Shown here: positions 63,270 through 64,000 of the stretch, piece after piece
Layout of the letters: each line of letters opens with the position of its first letter
Position numbering within the stretch: the stretch's first letter is position 1
Assembly: GCA_030429565.1 (NCBI GenBank)
Contig: JAUIFE010000020.1
Coordinates: 89,898-153,897 of the forward strand
Origin: Holophagae bacterium
GTDB taxonomy: Bacteria > Acidobacteriota > Holophagae > Acanthopleuribacterales > Acanthopleuribacteraceae
Direction of reading: 5' to 3'
Length of the DNA stretch: 64,000 nt
Position numbers and translations under genes: made by a program
The notes under the pieces: generated by a model
Told to the model about the DNA's origin: nothing
The model's database searches: none
What the model saw: only the letters and a program-made list of their open reading frames with translations

Positions 63270-64000
63270 AAGGGCGACCGCGCTGCCCTCTCCATTGTTT
63301 GCTGCAACCGCCTCGGAGGAGAAAGCGCGCGGCATGATGCCTGTTTTACCCGGCATGATGTCGCGTTGAGACTTAAAACCTTTATGAAGAAAGGCGCCGG
63401 GTGAGGTTGCCCTTGGTTGCCGCTTGCGCCCGACGGAAGATGCCTTGGGGAAGGGCGACCACGCTGCCCGCTCCATCGTTTGCCGTAACCGCCTCGGAGG
63501 AGAAAGCGCGCAGGATGATGCCTGTTTTACCCGGCACGGTGTCGCGTTGAGACTTAAAACCTTTATGAAGAAAGGCGCCGGGCGAGGTTGCCCTTGGTTG
63601 CCGCTTGCGCCCGACGGAAGATGCCTTGGGGAAGGGCGGCCACGCTGCCCGCTCCATCGTTTGCCGTAACCGCCTCGGAGGAGAAAGCGCGCAGGATGAT
63701 GCCTGTTTTACCCGGCATGATGTCGCGTTGAGACTTAAAACCTTTATGAAGAAAGGCGCCGGGTGAGGTTGCCCTTGGTTGCCGCTTGCGCCCGACGGAA
63801 GATGCCTTGGGGAAGGGCGACCACGCTGCCCGCTCCATCGTTTGCCGTAACCGCCTCGGAGGAGAAAGCGCGCAGGATGATGCCTGTTTTACCCGGCACG
63901 GTGTCGCGTTGAGACTTAAAACCTTTATGAAGAAAGGCGCCGGGCGAGGTTGCCCTTGGTTGCCGCTTGCGCCCGACGGAAGATGCCTTGGGGAAGGGCG
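63270..64000. repeat. 181-bp tandem repeat array, alternating subtypes
   Basis: The sequence repeats with a period of exactly 181 bases, with copies at 63270, 63451, 63632, 63813 and a truncated one at 63994 running off the window. Copies 2-4 are almost identical; copy 1 is diverged in its first third. The units alternate between type A (GGCATGATGTCGCG and GGGTGAGG, units 1 and 3) and type B (GGCACGGTGTCGCG and GGGCGAGG, units 2 and 4), so the true repeat may be a 362-bp dimer. 181 is not a multiple of three, so open frames through it shift each unit and are not genes. Function unknown. Confidence 0.95.

Noticed and set aside
63382..63838. Overlapping 91-codon minus-strand frames in the 181-bp array
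   Set aside because: They arise because each repeat contains the same short frame; the period is not divisible by three, so the reading shifts each unit. No start signal or family was seen.
63270..64000. CRISPR array
   Set aside because: Repeats are contiguous 181-bp units with no short repeat-spacer alternation, and no cas genes are in the window.

Overview
The window looks like chromosomal DNA of a Gram-negative, surface-motile bacterium, most likely an acidobacterium of the Holophagae/Acanthopleuribacter type. This is inferred from gene content: parvulin-type periplasmic chaperones and lipoproteins (an outer membrane), type IV pilus retraction ATPases, a two-propeller sensor kinase, a GWxTD/VWA exported protein, DUF4388, PilZ and GGDEF proteins, TPR-Ser/Thr kinases, and an RpoB with a cysteine-rich insertion that I associate with acidobacterial RpoB. 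No 16S rRNA is present to confirm it. Base composition is moderately GC-rich and looks even by eye; there is no prophage, insertion sequence or CRISPR array.

Layout. 0-9 kb: a subtilase and a PpiD-like foldase on the minus strand, then a plus-strand pair (FecR/Fn3-like anchored protein and GAF-GGDEF diguanylate cyclase), a small membrane protein, and a REC-REC-histidine kinase. 9-15.5 kb: a SAM hydrolase, then a four-gene minus-strand motility operon (PilT, a second PilT-like ATPase with an extra C-terminal domain, a PilT-N/pseudoreceiver-like protein, a HEAT-repeat protein). 16-22.6 kb: metabolic and transport genes (isoaspartyl peptidase, NhaC-type antiporter, DUF819 protein, rhomboid protease), an initiator tRNA with a textbook promoter, and two unrecognised small proteins. 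22.6-29 kb: a 1130-residue propeller histidine kinase, a CI-like repressor and an ankyrin-type exported protein, with sparse poorly coding DNA between them.

29-42.6 kb is the core information-processing block on the minus strand, transcribed tRNA-Tyr, tRNA-Gly, tRNA-Thr, tuf, tRNA-Trp, secE, nusG, rplK, rplA, rplJ, rplL, rpoB, rpoC. A terminator/attenuator lies between rplL and rpoB, and rpmG is absent from its common place between tuf and secE.

42.6-64 kb is lineage-specific: a DUF2231 membrane protein, an operon with two SurA-like proteins (one a degenerate lipoprotein), the VWA/GWxTD protein, a spermidine-synthase-like protein, a small TPR protein, a PilZ-pseudoreceiver protein, a TPR-Ser/Thr kinase followed by a four-gene overlapping glycosyltransferase operon, a DUF4388-acidic-SPOR protein, and ornithine aminotransferase (rocD) with a long structured leader. 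The window ends inside a 181-bp tandem repeat array whose copies alternate between two subtypes.

A unifying theme is signalling to surface behaviour: c-di-GMP synthesis (GGDEF) and reception (PilZ), pilus retraction ATPases, degenerate receiver domains, and kinases. The most striking single observations are a zinc-ribbon in RpoB that copies the spacing of the RpoC N-terminal zinc ribbon, and the dimeric 181-bp repeat array.
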